From: Ignavigranum ruoffiae | GTDB lineage: Bacteria > Bacillota > Bacilli > Lactobacillales > Aerococcaceae | Direction: 5' to 3' | Length of the DNA stretch: 64,000 nucleotides | Assembly: GCF_900110675.1 (NCBI RefSeq) | Contig: NZ_FOEN01000010.1 | Location: forward strand, 1 to 64,000 | Part shown: positions 53,777-63,323 of the stretch, piece after piece | Numbering within the stretch: position 1 is the first letter of the stretch | Layout: the number at the start of each line of letters is the position of its first letter | Position numbers and translations under genes: made by a program | Notes under the pieces: generated by a model | The model's database searches: none | Seen by the model: the letters and a program-made list of their open reading frames with translations, nothing else | Told to the model about the DNA's origin: nothing

Positions 53777-53811
53777 AACAATCTATCGCTGAGGCGTTAG
53801 GTTGTTTTTTT
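53777..53811 (+). terminator. Terminator after the DivIVA-like gene
   Basis: AACAATCTA (53777-53785) pairs with TAGGTTGTT (53798-53806, one G-T pair), followed by a T run. The prfC ribosome site begins a few bases later. Confidence 0.8.
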
Positions 53812-53833
53812 ATTCAGAATCAAGGAGGCTTAT

Positions 53834-55417
53834 ATGGCGAACGATATTAAAACAGAAGTCAATAAACGACGGACCTTTGCGATTATTTCCCACCCGGATG
53901 CTGGGAAGACGACCATTACTGAACAATTGCTCTTATTTAGTGGGGCGATTCGCGAGAAAGGGACGGTCAAAGCTAAGGGGAAGAAGTCTAATAAATTTGC
54001 GAAGTCTGACTGGATGGATATTGAAAAGCAACGGGGGATTTCGGTCACCAGTTCAGTCATGCAGGTTGATTATGATGGTTGCCAGGTGAATATTTTGGAT
54101 ACACCGGGGCATGAGGATTTCTCGGAAGATACTTACCGTACTTTGATGGCCGTCGATGCTGCCGTCATGGTGGTTGATACTGGGAAAGGGATTGAACCAC
54201 AGACCAAACGTCTCTTCGAAGTTGTCAGTCACCGGGGGATTCCTATCTTTACCTTTATGAATAAATTAGACCGAGACGGTCGTGAACCCTTGGATTTAGT
54301 TTCAGAACTTGAAGAAGTTTTAGGAATCGATGCCTATCTGATGAACTGGCCGATGGGTATGGGCAAAAATTTACTAGGCTTATATGATCTATATAATCAA
54401 CGGGTTGAATTGAGAAATTCAGAGACCGATGAAGCTGATGTTTACATCGACTTGGACGAGTCAGGTCAAGTGAGTGGCGATCATCAGTTTACCCAATCAA
54501 CGATTTATAGCCAAGCCTTAGAAGATGCTCAGCTTCTTCATGAGGCCGGGAACCCTTTTGACCGCGAGCTAATCAATCAAGGAAAACTAACTCCAGTCTT
54601 CTTTGGTTCTGCTCTAACAGGATTTGGTGTCCAAACTTTCTTTGATGCCTTTATTGATCTTGCTCCAGCTCCGGGTCCAACCCGATTAGCGGATGATCAG
54701 ATTATCCAACCCGACGATCCTGAATTGTCAGGTTTCATCTTTAAGATTCAGGCCAATATGAATCCTGCTCACCGAGATCGGATTGCTTTTATTCGGTTGG
54801 CTTCAGGTAAATTTGAGAAAGGCATGAATGTGACTTTAGAAAGAACTGGCAAAACGCTCCGTCTAGCTCACACCACTCAATTTATGGCCGATACTCGCGA
54901 GGAAGTTGCTGAAGCCTTTGCGGGCGATATCATTGGGCTGTACGATACGGGTCAATTGCAGATTGGTGACAGTATTTATGAAGGTAAGCAAGCAATTAAA
55001 TTTGCTGATTTGCCACAATTTACACCGGAACTCTTTATGCGGGTCAGTCCTAAAAATGTCCTTAAACAGAAGTCTTTCTATAAAGGAATTGAGCAATTAG
55101 TGCAGGAGGGAGCGATTCAGCTCTATAAGACTTATCATACCAATGAATTTATTGTGGGTGCGGTCGGTCAACTGCAATTCGAAGTATTTCAACATCGTTT
55201 GCTTCATGAATACCATTCTGAAGTGGATATGATTCCGATGGGTCATCGGATTGCCCGTTGGATTGATCCAGCTGACTTAGATCCTAAGATGTCTTCAAGT
55301 CGGAACTTATTAGTCAAAGATCGATTCGACCAGCCAGTCTTCTTATTTGAGAATACTTTCGCTGAGCATTGGTTTAAAGATAAATATCCAGAGATTCAAT
55401 TAGAAAGCTTGTTATAA
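53834..55417 (+). CDS. prfC: Peptide chain release factor 3
   Basis: This is a translational GTPase that recycles RF1/RF2, 527 residues, full length. The P-loop is [16 protein letters not shown] near 17-32, switch regions are [10 protein letters not shown] and [15 protein letters not shown], and the G4 motif is [11 protein letters not shown]-terminal domains include [14 protein letters not shown] near 437. AAGGAGG precedes the ATG. It stands alone between a terminator and a degenerate gene. Confidence 0.95.
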   Translation: MANDIKTEVNKRRTFAIISHPDAGKTTITEQLLLFSGAIREKGTVKAKGKKSNKFAKSDWMDIEKQRGISVTSSVMQVDYDGCQVNILDTPGHEDFSEDTYRTLMAVDAAVMVVDTGKGIEPQTKRLFEVVSHRGIPIFTFMNKLDRDGREPLDLVSELEEVLGIDAYLMNWPMGMGKNLLGLYDLYNQRVELRNSETDEADVYIDLDESGQVSGDHQFTQSTIYSQALEDAQLLHEAGNPFDRELINQGKLTPVFFGSALTGFGVQTFFDAFIDLAPAPGPTRLADDQIIQPDDPELSGFIFKIQANMNPAHRDRIAFIRLASGKFEKGMNVTLERTGKTLRLAHTTQFMADTREEVAEAFAGDIIGLYDTGQLQIGDSIYEGKQAIKFADLPQFTPELFMRVSPKNVLKQKSFYKGIEQLVQEGAIQLYKTYHTNEFIVGAVGQLQFEVFQHRLLHEYHSEVDMIPMGHRIARWIDPADLDPKMSSSRNLLVKDRFDQPVFLFENTFAEHWFKDKYPEIQLESLL

Positions 55418-55435
55418 AAATCAAGGAGCTTACTG

Positions 55436-55701
55436 ATGATTCCCGAAAATATTGAACGCTTCTTTTCGGAAGAACGTATTCATATATTACCGCGGAAATT
55501 GAAGACGAAGAAATTAATTTTAGACTATATTGATTAACAGTTAGTTGTTGGACAATACAGTAAAAAGAGATTAATCATTGGCTCAGCCAGTTCGACGATG
55601 ATTATGCCATCTTACGTCGATTATTAGTAGGTTATCACTATTTCTGTCTAAGCAAAGATGGGTCAGTATCTTATAAAATGGCGACGGAAGACGAGTTTTG
55701 A
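55436..55701 (+). pseudogene. DUF2087-family gene, broken by a stop and a frameshift
   Basis: The frame begins ATG after AAGGAG and reads MIPENIERFFSEERIHILPR, then KLKTKKLILDYID before an in-frame TAA at 55535-55540. Beyond it the same frame continues as QLVVGQYSKK. One missing A in the AAAAA tract near 55562 then shifts the frame. In the restored frame it reads EINHWLSQFDDDYAILRRLL and ends YHYFCLSKDGSVSYKMATEDEF. Together these are the ILPRKxKK...LEYL...YxEKEIN...FxDDYAxLRRxLVxYG pattern of DUF2087 proteins, often fused to helix-turn-helix regulators. It is a decayed gene of about 88 codons. Confidence 0.75.
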
Positions 55702-55759
55702 TTTTCTTATTTAATTTTAATATAAGCCCTAAAGTTTGTTTGTGTCCCTAGTTTTTTTA

Positions 55760-55788
55760 TTGTGGAAATATATAAAACATGTTATCCT
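55760..55788 (+). promoter_or_regulatory. Promoter of ptsHI
   Basis: TTGTGG (55760-55765), a 17-base spacer and TATCCT (55783-55788) preceded by TG one base upstream. The start codon of ptsH is 52 bases further on. Confidence 0.65.
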
Positions 55789-55839
55789 TAAGGGGTAAGG
55801 GTTTGCAATATTATTACACGCGCAAAGGAGAACGATACG

Positions 55840-56106
55840 ATGGAAAAGAAAGAATTTAATGTGATTGCTGAAACTGGAATTCATGCACGTCCAGCTACTT
55901 TATTAGTTCAAGCTGCTAGCAAATTTGCTTCAGATATTAATTTAGAATACAAAGGTAAATCTGTGAACCTAAAATCAATCATGGGTGTTATGTCTCTAGG
56001 CGTTGGCCAAGGGTCTGATGTAACCATTACGGCAGAAGGAGAAGACGAAAAAGAAGCCATCGAAGCTATTTCTGAAACTATGGTTAAAGAAGGACTTTCT
56101 AACTAA
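55840..56106 (+). CDS. ptsH: Phosphocarrier protein HPr
   Basis: This is the 88-residue phosphocarrier of the sugar phosphotransferase system. The active His15 lies in TGIHARPAT, and the regulatory Ser46, target of HPr kinase, lies in [15 protein letters not shown], so the protein can serve both sugar uptake and CcpA signalling. GCAAAGGAG precedes the ATG. Its stop TAA shares the final A with the start of ptsI. Confidence 0.97.
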   Translation: MEKKEFNVIAETGIHARPATLLVQAASKFASDINLEYKGKSVNLKSIMGVMSLGVGQGSDVTITAEGEDEKEAIEAISETMVKEGLSN

Positions 56107-57836
56107 TGACTGCGGAATTTCTTGCAGGTATTGCGGCAAGTGATGGCATTGCAATCGCACCTGCATATTTATTGACCGAACCTGATTTGTCTTTTGAAAA
56201 GAAGACAATTTCAGATTCTGGTGCTGAAATTCTTCGTTTTGAAGAGGCAGTTAAGCAGGCTCATCAAGAAATTAGCCTGATTAAGAAGCGTGCTGAAGAA
56301 AGTCTAGGAAGTGAAGAAGCTCAAGTCTTTGAAGCTCACTTAATGTTCTTGGATGATCCTGAATTCATTGGTCAAATCAAACAAGTGATTACCGATCAAC
56401 TGATTAATGCGGAAGCCGCTTTAGACCAAATTGCTCAAATGTTTATTACTATGTTCTCTGCAATGGAAGATAATCCTTACATGCAAGAACGGGCTGCCGA
56501 TATCAAGGACGTGTCTGAACGGATGATGGCGATTCTACTGGGACTGAAAGTACCCAGTCCAGCTACTATCGATCATGAAGTGATCGTGGTTGCACATGAT
56601 TTAACGCCAAGTGACACGGCTCAATTAAATAAGAAATATGTTAAAGCTTTTGTGACAGATATTGGAGGACGGACCTCTCACTCAGCGATTATGGCTCGAA
56701 GTTTAGAAATTCCAGCCATCGTGGGTAGTCAGTCTATTACTCAATCGGTGAAAGATGGCCAAACCATTATTGTGGATGCTCTCGCCGGACAAGTCATTTT
56801 GAATCCAAGTCAAGAGGATATTGCTAATTACCAACAAAAAGCACAAGATTTCCAAAAACAAAAAGAAGAATGGGCTAAGCTCGTGGATGCCCCTTCAGTC
56901 ACTCAAGATGGGCATCAAGTCGAATTAGCTGCCAATATTGGTACGCCAAAAGATGTCGAAGCTGTCTTAGCTAATGGGGCGGAAGGCATTGGTTTATACC
57001 GGACAGAATTCCTCTATATGGACTCAGCTAATTTCCCAACTGAAGATGAACAGTTTGAAGCTTATAAGACGGTCTTAGAAGCGATGGAAGGTAAACCAGT
57101 CATTGTTCGAACCATGGATATTGGTGGCGATAAGGAATTACCTTATCTAGATCTCCCCAAGGAAATGAATCCCTTCTTAGGCTATCGCGCCATTCGGATT
57201 TCCTTAGACCGTACTGAAATCTTCAAGACTCAATTAAGAGCTTTGTTAAGAGCATCCAATTACGGAAATTTAAGAATTATGTTTCCGATGATTGCCACTT
57301 TGAAAGAGTTTCGTCAAGCTAAAGCAGTCCTAGAAGCCGTTAAGGCAGATTTATTAGCGGAAGGGCAGACAGTGGCGGATACTATTCAAGTGGGTATTAT
57401 GGTTGAAATTCCAGCAGCAGCGGTCTTGGCCGATCAATTTGCTAAGGAAGTCGATTTCTTTAGTATTGGAACCAATGATTTAATCCAATATACGATGGCG
57501 GCTGACCGGATGAATGAACAAGTTTCATATCTCTACCAACCTTATAATCCTTCAATCTTACGTTTGATTAAGAATGTGATTGATGCTTCCCACCGTGAAG
57601 GTAAATGGACCGGCATGTGTGGAGAAATGGCTGGTGATCAAACCGCTGTACCAATTCTTCTGGGAATGGGCTTAGATGAATTCTCAATGAGTGCTTCTTC
57701 AGTATTGAAGACACGGAGCCTGATGCAATCACTAACACTCAGTGATTTACAAAAACTTGCTGATCGTGCTTTGAATGAAGCCGGAACAGTCGATGAAGTG
57801 GTTGAAATGGTTCAAGCTTTAACCCAAAATAAATAA
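56106..57836 (+). CDS. ptsI: Phosphoenolpyruvate-protein phosphotransferase (enzyme I)
   Basis: This enzyme transfers phosphate from phosphoenolpyruvate to HPr; 576 residues. The phospho-His is near 192 in [15 protein letters not shown]. The PEP-binding barrel shows [30 protein letters not shown] and [19 protein letters not shown], with the active Cys in [10 protein letters not shown] near 500. The start overlaps the ptsH stop (TAATG), giving strict coupling. A terminator lies about 17 bases after the stop. Confidence 0.97.
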   Translation: MTAEFLAGIAASDGIAIAPAYLLTEPDLSFEKKTISDSGAEILRFEEAVKQAHQEISLIKKRAEESLGSEEAQVFEAHLMFLDDPEFIGQIKQVITDQLINAEAALDQIAQMFITMFSAMEDNPYMQERAADIKDVSERMMAILLGLKVPSPATIDHEVIVVAHDLTPSDTAQLNKKYVKAFVTDIGGRTSHSAIMARSLEIPAIVGSQSITQSVKDGQTIIVDALAGQVILNPSQEDIANYQQKAQDFQKQKEEWAKLVDAPSVTQDGHQVELAANIGTPKDVEAVLANGAEGIGLYRTEFLYMDSANFPTEDEQFEAYKTVLEAMEGKPVIVRTMDIGGDKELPYLDLPKEMNPFLGYRAIRISLDRTEIFKTQLRALLRASNYGNLRIMFPMIATLKEFRQAKAVLEAVKADLLAEGQTVADTIQVGIMVEIPAAAVLADQFAKEVDFFSIGTNDLIQYTMAADRMNEQVSYLYQPYNPSILRLIKNVIDASHREGKWTGMCGEMAGDQTAVPILLGMGLDEFSMSASSVLKTRSLMQSLTLSDLQKLADRALNEAGTVDEVVEMVQALTQNK

Positions 57837-57853
57837 TTTACATATCAATTTGC

Positions 57854-57888
57854 AGATCCAGGTACCCTTAAGGTGCTTGGGTCTTTTT
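57854..57888 (+). terminator. Terminator of ptsHI
   Basis: AGATCCAGGTACC pairs imperfectly with GGTGCTTGGGTCT (57871-57883), followed by a T run. Confidence 0.8.
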
Positions 57889-57929
57889 AGTTTTTTATTT
57901 ATTATCAAAACAATGAGTTTATGAATTAA

Positions 57930-58126
57930 GGGCACCTGCAAAAAGTGGTTTTATAATACAGTAATTATTTTATAGGAAATGTCAAACTATCAGGTATAGT
58001 CCTTCGTTTATTAACTTAATCTACAGACTTGCTTTAGGACTTATTCTTTAAAAACAAGAGGATTTAAGAGACTGATGTGTCTGAAGTATGATACTCCGAT
58101 GATTTTCAGCTTCGCTTGTGACCCTA
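57930..58126 (+). repeat. Structured intergenic repeat, family 2, copy B
   Basis: It aligns without gaps to 22917-23039 over 123 bases (57981-58103), 88 identical by hand count. Conserved blocks include TCAAACT, CAGACTT, CTTTA, TGATGTG, AAGTAT and TCCGATG. The stems seen in copy A are decayed here. Possible end arms GGGCACCTGC and CTTGTGACCC lie near 57938 and 58116. It occupies part of the 956-base gap between ptsI and the glycosyltransferase gene. Confidence 0.65.
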
Positions 58127-58283
58127 GAAAAGTTTATTTCTTGAGAATTATTTTTGTGTGGTAACTAAAATATAACATGAATTTACATGGCTTTTATTAT
58201 TTTTTAGCGGTGGCTAAGTTGATTATAAAATCCGCCAATTATTTTAAATTGTGATTTAGAAAGACTACAATATCGGTCTACTG

Positions 58284-58330
58284 AAAAAATCCATCCTGAC
58301 GTGAGACATACGCGTTTAGGATGGATTTTT
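58284..58330. terminator. Orphan bidirectional terminator-like hairpin
   Basis: AAAAATCCATCCT (58285-58297) pairs perfectly with AGGATGGATTTTT (58318-58330). No intact gene lies close upstream on either strand, so it probably marks a lost gene. Confidence 0.65.
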
Positions 58331-58680
58331 AGAATGAAGGGCATGTCGTGTATCTAGAGTGCAAGTCCCAGAGTACACTTGCTATCGGTGAACCTTTTAG
58401 GTAATCACAAACCATTTTAACTTTTTTTAATCACCACCTACTTAATTTAGAACTTATCTAGATCTCATCAACTTTTTGGTTAGAAATTATCAAGTATCTT
58501 TAATCTGAAATGACTTTGCTGAGAAGGATGGCTATATTTTTTCTACTAGTTGGAAATCAATAAGTTAGCCAGCAAATTTTCAAAAAAGGTTGTCGATGGT
58601 CATCAGCGCAAGATGCTGGCTGATCGTTTGATATTACCAAAAATGACCGAAGCAAATAAATTTTCTGATTTTTGATCAAC
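58331..58680 (+). other. Gene-poor stretch with possible coding relics
   Basis: No intact gene is found. At 58345-58400 the segment GTGTATCTAGAGTGCAAGTCCC is faintly like the 5' region of a group II intron but too short to call. At 58550-58675 a 41-codon open frame ends EINKLASKFSKKVVDGHQRK and MLADRLILPKMTEANKFSDF, protein-like in composition. A shifted frame just before it reads NDFAEKDGYIFSTSWKS. This may be the 3' end of a decayed gene; no family is recognised. Confidence 0.3.
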
Positions 58681-58731
58681 TTTTTCATGCTGAACATTCG
58701 GATTTATTTTAAATATGGTGTTTATAATACC

Positions 58732-58760
58732 TTTTCAACTAGCGATGAGTTCTTTATAAT
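58732..58760 (+). promoter_or_regulatory. Promoter of the glycosyltransferase gene
   Basis: TTTTCA (58732-58737), a 17-base spacer and TATAAT (58755-58760) lie 33 bases before the start codon. A second TATAAT is at 58722-58727. Confidence 0.6.
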
Positions 58761-58792
58761 AAGCATAATAAGACAAGAATGATGGTGAAAGC

Positions 58793-60028
58793 ATGAAAGT
58801 TGGATTATTTACAGATACATACTTCCCACAGGTAAGTGGGGTTTCAACATCGGTCAAGTTATTGAAAGAACAGCTGATTGAACGGGGTCATGAGGTAGTT
58901 ATTTTCACGACGACCGATCCCAACGGTTTCCCAGAAGCTAATGTGGTTCGTTTGCCAAGTATCCCTTTTATTAGTTTTGAGGATCGACGAATTGCTTACG
59001 CTGGGTTCGACCGCTGTTTAAAGATTGCAAAAAGAGAAAATATTGATCTGGTTCATACCCATACTGAATTCTCTCTGGGCATGACTGGTCGTTATGTAGC
59101 CAGTCGGATGAAAATTCCTACGGTGCATACTTACCACACGATGTATGAGAATTATACCCATTACATTATGAATGGCCACTTAATTCAGCCCAAACATGTG
59201 CGAACAATTTCGCGGATGTTTTGTAATGATTCAGATCGGTTGATAGCTCCGAGCCAGTTGACCGCCGATACCTTACTTTCTTATGGGGTGACCGTGCCGA
59301 TTCATGTGGTGCCGACGGGAGTAAATATTCCTAAGATTAGTAAAGAAGAAGCCCTAGAAAATCGAAAAATTCAACGACAAGCTCTAGGCTTAGCTGAATC
59401 GGATTGGGTCTTCTTATCTTTGTCACGCTTATCTCAGGAGAAACAAATTGATCAAGTGATTCAAGCCTTTCCGAAGATTCAACAACAGATTCCGGAAGCC
59501 TTTCTGTTAATTGTTGGCGATGGTCCGGCAAGGGAATGTTTGGAAAATCAAGCCCAATCCTTAGGCATTGAGCGAATTCGTTTTGTCGGTGAAATTCCTT
59601 ATGAAGAAGTCGGCAATTATTATCAAATGGCGGATGTATATTTGAATGCCAGTGAATCTGAGTCTCAGGGCTTGACGTATTTAGAATCGATTGTTAATTA
59701 TTTACCTATTATTGCTAAACGGAATGATTTCCTTGAGAATTTAATGCAAGGTCAAGCATACGGTGATTTATATCAGACAGCCGATGAACTCGCACCAATT
59801 GCGAGCCAATTTAGTAAGAAGAAACAATTAAAATTAATTCGCGATATCAATCAAAAAGATTTGTACTCTATTTCAGCGGAACGATTTGGCTGTCAAATAG
59901 AACAAGTCTATCAACAATTACTGGCAGATAATTATGCCCAGAAGCGACCGAAGAAAACTTTCGAACGTTTCCAAGATAGCTTGATCGCTTTTGTCCGTGA
60001 AGTGATGGTTGGCAGCGATAAAAATTAA
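58793..60028 (+). CDS. GT4 glycosyltransferase, probable diacylglycerol glucosyltransferase
   Basis: This is a 411-residue GT-B enzyme. The N-terminus MKVGLFTDTYFPQVSGVSTS and VIFTTTDPNGFPE, with HTHTEFSLGMTG and HTYHTMYENYTHYI, are typical of the 1,2-diacylglycerol 3-alpha-glucosyltransferase group (BgsB/LafA-like) that makes glycolipid anchors for lipoteichoic acid. The C-terminal donor domain has SLSRLSQEKQIDQVIQAFP and SESESQGLTYLESI near 285-298. It appears alone; the second glycosyltransferase that often neighbours it is not in the window. The ribosome site GGTGAAAGC is weak. Confidence 0.82.
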   Translation: MKVGLFTDTYFPQVSGVSTSVKLLKEQLIERGHEVVIFTTTDPNGFPEANVVRLPSIPFISFEDRRIAYAGFDRCLKIAKRENIDLVHTHTEFSLGMTGRYVASRMKIPTVHTYHTMYENYTHYIMNGHLIQPKHVRTISRMFCNDSDRLIAPSQLTADTLLSYGVTVPIHVVPTGVNIPKISKEEALENRKIQRQALGLAESDWVFLSLSRLSQEKQIDQVIQAFPKIQQQIPEAFLLIVGDGPARECLENQAQSLGIERIRFVGEIPYEEVGNYYQMADVYLNASESESQGLTYLESIVNYLPIIAKRNDFLENLMQGQAYGDLYQTADELAPIASQFSKKKQLKLIRDINQKDLYSISAERFGCQIEQVYQQLLADNYAQKRPKKTFERFQDSLIAFVREVMVGSDKN

Positions 60029-60138
60029 AAAATATCAGTACATTTATTGGCATTTAGGGAGCTTTCTGTTAGTATGTAGGGCGTAGATATTTTTGTTATT
60101 GACTAATTGATCTTAGTCAATTAGGAAGAAGGTTACGT

Positions 60139-60366
60139 ATGAAATCATCTGTATTAGTAGGAATTATCCACCGTCTCGAAGCAATGGTTAATTCAGAGTC
60201 TGAAACTGAAGTACGCCGATTTGAATTAGATGGTGTTGAAAAGTGCCAAGTAAGTTATTTTAAAGATGAAGATTCTTTCGAATTAAAAGATAGTGACAAT
60301 AATACGACCTATCGCTTTGACGATATTGATTTAGTAGCAATGGAGATTTTTGATTTATTAGCTTAA
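60139..60366 (+). CDS. ykuJ: YkuJ-like DUF1797 family protein
   Basis: This is a 75-residue cytosolic protein of unknown function. The pattern VGIIHRLEAM, RFELDGVEKCQVSYF and the ending YRFDDIDLVAMEIFDLL matches B. subtilis YkuJ over its length. GAAGAAGG precedes the ATG. A terminator hairpin follows within 35 bases. Confidence 0.82.
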   Translation: MKSSVLVGIIHRLEAMVNSESETEVRRFELDGVEKCQVSYFKDEDSFELKDSDNNTTYRFDDIDLVAMEIFDLLA

Positions 60367-60394
60367 TTTGTTTGAATATTATTAACTTTTGTGT

Positions 60395-60433
60395 ATCCTT
60401 GCGATCTTCTGGCGGAGATGGCAAGGATTTTTT
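60395..60433 (+). terminator. Terminator after ykuJ
   Basis: ATCCTTGC (60395-60402) pairs with GCAAGGAT (60421-60428), with an inner ATCT/AGAT stem, and is followed by six T. Confidence 0.85.
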
Positions 60434-60617
60434 GAAGTTAATAGATTTTCCGATTGCCGTAGGCAACTATCTGCTTAAATCAGCTTCTTATGATGAAGTA
60501 ACTTTCTTTCGGTTTGATCATTTTTACGGTGAAGAATGCTATGTAAGTTATGAAAGTTGCAATAGCCAGTGGACTTTGTTTACTATACTGCATAGACATA
60601 CCTCGCTTATTATAGAT

Positions 60618-60626
60618 ATGGTATAA
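60618..60626 (+). promoter_or_regulatory. Extended -10 promoter of the yqeG-rsfS cluster
   Basis: TGGTATAAT is an extended -10 box about 32 bases before yqeG. The -35 region is not clear. Confidence 0.5.
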
Positions 60627-60657
60627 TGTTTTTAGAATTTTGAAATAAGGAGAGACT

Positions 60658-61188
60658 ATGAAGCAACTCATATCACCAGATTGGACGATTAATTCAATTT
60701 ATCAGATTACTCCTGCTGACATCTTGCAGCAAGGTTTCAAAGGAATGATTGTAGACTTAGACAATACACTTTTGGCATGGAATGAATATGAGTTATCGCA
60801 GCGAATGGCGGATTGGGTCAGTCAAATGATCGATGCCCAAGTCAAGATTTATCTACTTTCTAACAATAATCCTAAACGGGTGGGCAAAGTCATTGAGGCT
60901 TTAGATATTCCCCATAAGGCTCGTGCTTTGAAACCTTTGAGGGGTAGTTTTCAAGAAGCGATTCGCTTCTTAGATCTGCCAATCGATCAGATTGTGGTCA
61001 TTGGTGATCAGATTATTACTGATGTCATTGGCGCCAAAAGGAATCAACTCAAGGTAATCCTGGTCAAGCCTTTGGTAGACCATGATAATGTCTACACTTG
61101 GTTTAATCGAAGTGTGGAAAAATTGCTTTTACGAAAGATTGGTTTAGTCCGTAGTGAAGATTGGGGGGATTCGCTTGAACGATTCTAA
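60658..61188 (+). CDS. yqeG: YqeG family HAD-IIIA phosphatase
   Basis: This is a HAD-fold phosphatase of 176 residues. Motif I is GMIVDLDNTLLAW (nucleophile Asp near 30), motif II LLSNNNPKRV near 64 and motif III VVIGDQIITDVIGAKRN near 116. The substrate is unknown; YqeG orthologues lead the yqeGH operon in Bacilli. AAGGAGAG precedes the ATG. Its 3' end overlaps the start of yqeH. Confidence 0.9.
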   Translation: MKQLISPDWTINSIYQITPADILQQGFKGMIVDLDNTLLAWNEYELSQRMADWVSQMIDAQVKIYLLSNNNPKRVGKVIEALDIPHKARALKPLRGSFQEAIRFLDLPIDQIVVIGDQIITDVIGAKRNQLKVILVKPLVDHDNVYTWFNRSVEKLLLRKIGLVRSEDWGDSLERF

Positions 61189-62287
61189 TTATCAATGTAT
61201 GGGTTGTGGCGCTGTGATTCAAACTGAAGACCCGGATCAAGCTGGATATTTGCCAGCCTCAGCATTAGCTAAAGGAATTGAGAAGGGCAGTTTTTATTGT
61301 CAACGCTGTTTTCGCTTACGTCACTATAATGAAATTCCAGACATTGTCGTTGATGACGATGTCTTTATGGAGCGTTTAGCAGAGATTGGTGAAGACCAGG
61401 CGTATATTATTCACTTGATTGATATTTTTGATATTGAGGCGAGTTTATTGACGGCCTTACCTCGATATATCGGTCGAAATAAATTTGCCTTGGTCGCTAA
61501 CAAGATGGATCTACTGCCTGCTTCGATTAATCAAGATCGAGTCATCCGTTGGTTGAAAAATATAGCCAAAGAACAAGGATTAAAGTCTGATCAAGTTTTG
61601 CTGATTTCTAGCCAGAAACAACAGAACTTAGATGCCTTGTACCAACTGATTAAGGAGAAGCTTCGCCGGCAGAATGTCTATATTGTCGGCATCAGTAATG
61701 TAGGTAAGTCAACCTTAATTAACCGCTTGATTGAACATTTTGGGGGCGACAAGGAAATTATCACCACTTCAAATTATCCTGGAACCACCTTGGACTTAAT
61801 TCGAATTCCAGTGACAGACTCTACCGCTATCGTCGATACGCCTGGGATTATTCGTCGGTCACAGATGGTTCATTATTTAGACCCTCAAGATCGGCAAGTG
61901 ATTATGCCAAAGAAGATGTTGAAACCGACCACTTTTCAATTGAACTCGGGTCAAACAATTTTCCTAGGGGGCTTAGCTAGAATCGACTATCCAGCAGGTA
62001 AGCGTATGGCGCTGACGATTTACACGAGTCGTGACCTGTATCTCCATCGAACCAAACTAAGTCAGGCCGATCGATTATACCAAGACCAACTGGGCCATTT
62101 GCTAAGTCCACCGCGGTTCGATCAAGCCAAAGAATTTCCAAAAATAATAGCACATCCACTTAAATTATCAGCGGGAGAGGATATTGCTATTTCTGGTTTA
62201 GGTTGGTTCACCAGTCATCAAACCGTTCAGTTAATACTTCATTTACCTAAGGGCGTCGAGTTTGCCCGCAGGCCATCCATTATTTAG
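61175..62287 (+). CDS. yqeH: Ribosome biogenesis GTPase YqeH
   Basis: This is a circularly permuted GTPase needed for 30S assembly, 370 residues from the chosen start. An N-terminal zinc finger has CMGC and CQRC. The permuted motif order is G4 (VANKMDLLP), G1 (VGISNVGKSTLINRL near 168) and G3 (VDTPGI). The start is read as TTG at 61175, six bases after GGGGGGA, giving a normal family N-terminus before the first Cys pair; a GTG at 61154 is the alternative. It overlaps the end of yqeG. Confidence 0.92.
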   Translation: MNDSNYQCMGCGAVIQTEDPDQAGYLPASALAKGIEKGSFYCQRCFRLRHYNEIPDIVVDDDVFMERLAEIGEDQAYIIHLIDIFDIEASLLTALPRYIGRNKFALVANKMDLLPASINQDRVIRWLKNIAKEQGLKSDQVLLISSQKQQNLDALYQLIKEKLRRQNVYIVGISNVGKSTLINRLIEHFGGDKEIITTSNYPGTTLDLIRIPVTDSTAIVDTPGIIRRSQMVHYLDPQDRQVIMPKKMLKPTTFQLNSGQTIFLGGLARIDYPAGKRMALTIYTSRDLYLHRTKLSQADRLYQDQLGHLLSPPRFDQAKEFPKIIAHPLKLSAGEDIAISGLGWFTSHQTVQLILHLPKGVEFARRPSII

Positions 62288-62320
62288 GCAAATTTAAGAT
62301 ATAAGGAGGTAGATAGCATC

Positions 62321-62635
62321 ATGGAATATAGTAAAGCGCAACAAAAATATTTAAGAAAAGCTTCTCATCAACATAAGGCGCTTTTTCAATTAGGCAAATT
62401 GGGAATTACTGATACCTTTATTGAACAAGTTGATGCGGCTTTAGAGAAACGTGAATTGATTAAATTTCATATTCTACAAAATAGTTCAGAAGATATTGAT
62501 GAAGCAAGTGCCCTAATCGCAGAAAAGACGGGGGCTTTCATTGTCCAAATGATCGGAAGCACTGTCATCTTATTTCGTCCCTCTTCTCAAGAAAAGTATC
62601 AGGATTTATCGCGAGAAGTTAAACAAATTAAGTAA
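62321..62635 (+). CDS. yhbY: YhbY/YqeI CRM-domain RNA-binding protein
   Basis: This is a single CRM domain of 104 residues that associates with pre-50S particles in E. coli YhbY. The family pattern LRKASHQHKALFQLGKLGIT and the GxxI/F end IAEKTGAFIVQMIGSTVILF are clear. AAGGAGG precedes the ATG. In many Bacilli aroE lies between yqeH and yhbY; it is absent here. Confidence 0.9.
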   Translation: MEYSKAQQKYLRKASHQHKALFQLGKLGITDTFIEQVDAALEKRELIKFHILQNSSEDIDEASALIAEKTGAFIVQMIGSTVILFRPSSQEKYQDLSREVKQIK

Positions 62636-62653
62636 GAGAAGGGTGGATGGATT

Positions 62654-63322
62654 GTGAGGACGCGAGAAACACTATATCTGAAAGTTGAAGAAGAAATTGA
62701 TTTAGTCTTAGAAGAATTGGTCCAAGCTCCCCAAAGCCACCATCGACAACGAATTGGTATTCTTGGCGGTACCTTTAATCCGCCTCATCTAGGCCATTTA
62801 TTGATGGCTGAGCAAGTGGGCAAGCAATTAGAGTTGGATGAAGTTTGGTTTATGCCGACAGCGAAACCCCCTCATGCTCCAGGTAAACAAACCATCGCAG
62901 CAAACCATCGCTTAGAGATGGTTAAATTAGCTATCCAAGATAATCCTTTATTTAAATTGCAGGCCTATGAAGTTTATAAAGGAGGCACTAATTATTCCGT
63001 AGATACGATGCAACACTTTGTCCAAGCTTTCCCAGAAGCAGATTTCTATTTTATTGTCGGGGAGGACAGTGTGAGGGATTTGCCGACTTGGCATCGGGTG
63101 GAGGAATTGAGTCAACTCGTTCAGTTCGTCGGTATTAGACGGCCTGGAACCGAGAATTTCAATTCTATTTTTCCGGTAATTTGGGTCGATTCGCCTTTAA
63201 TCGATTTGAGTTCTACCGAAATTCGTCTGCGAGTGTATCTGGAACAATCTATTCGCTATCAAGTACCACCAGCGGTCGAAGCTTATATTATTCAACATCA
63301 ACTTTATGCAATGGAGGTGTAG
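62654..63322 (+). CDS. nadD: Nicotinate-nucleotide adenylyltransferase
   Basis: This enzyme makes nicotinate adenine dinucleotide from NaMN and ATP in NAD synthesis; 222 residues. The nucleotidyltransferase motif RIGILGGTFNPPHLGHLLMA sits near 35-54, and the second motif LIDLSSTEIRLRV near 193. The start is GTG with a distant AAGGGTGG site. It gives an N-terminal extension of about 34 residues before the core, seen in some Lactobacillales NadD proteins. yqeK begins one base after its stop. Confidence 0.93.
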   Translation: MRTRETLYLKVEEEIDLVLEELVQAPQSHHRQRIGILGGTFNPPHLGHLLMAEQVGKQLELDEVWFMPTAKPPHAPGKQTIAANHRLEMVKLAIQDNPLFKLQAYEVYKGGTNYSVDTMQHFVQAFPEADFYFIVGEDSVRDLPTWHRVEELSQLVQFVGIRRPGTENFNSIFPVIWVDSPLIDLSSTEIRLRVYLEQSIRYQVPPAVEAYIIQHQLYAMEV

Positions 63323-63323
63323 G

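Noticed and set aside
58345-58400. Group II intron 5' region
   Set aside because: Only a short string (GAGTGCAAGTCC) resembles intron domain I; no domain V or reverse transcriptase gene is present.
60372-60626. 84-codon open frame after ykuJ
   Set aside because: It runs through the ykuJ terminator and the promoter of yqeG, has no ribosome site and no recognisable composition.
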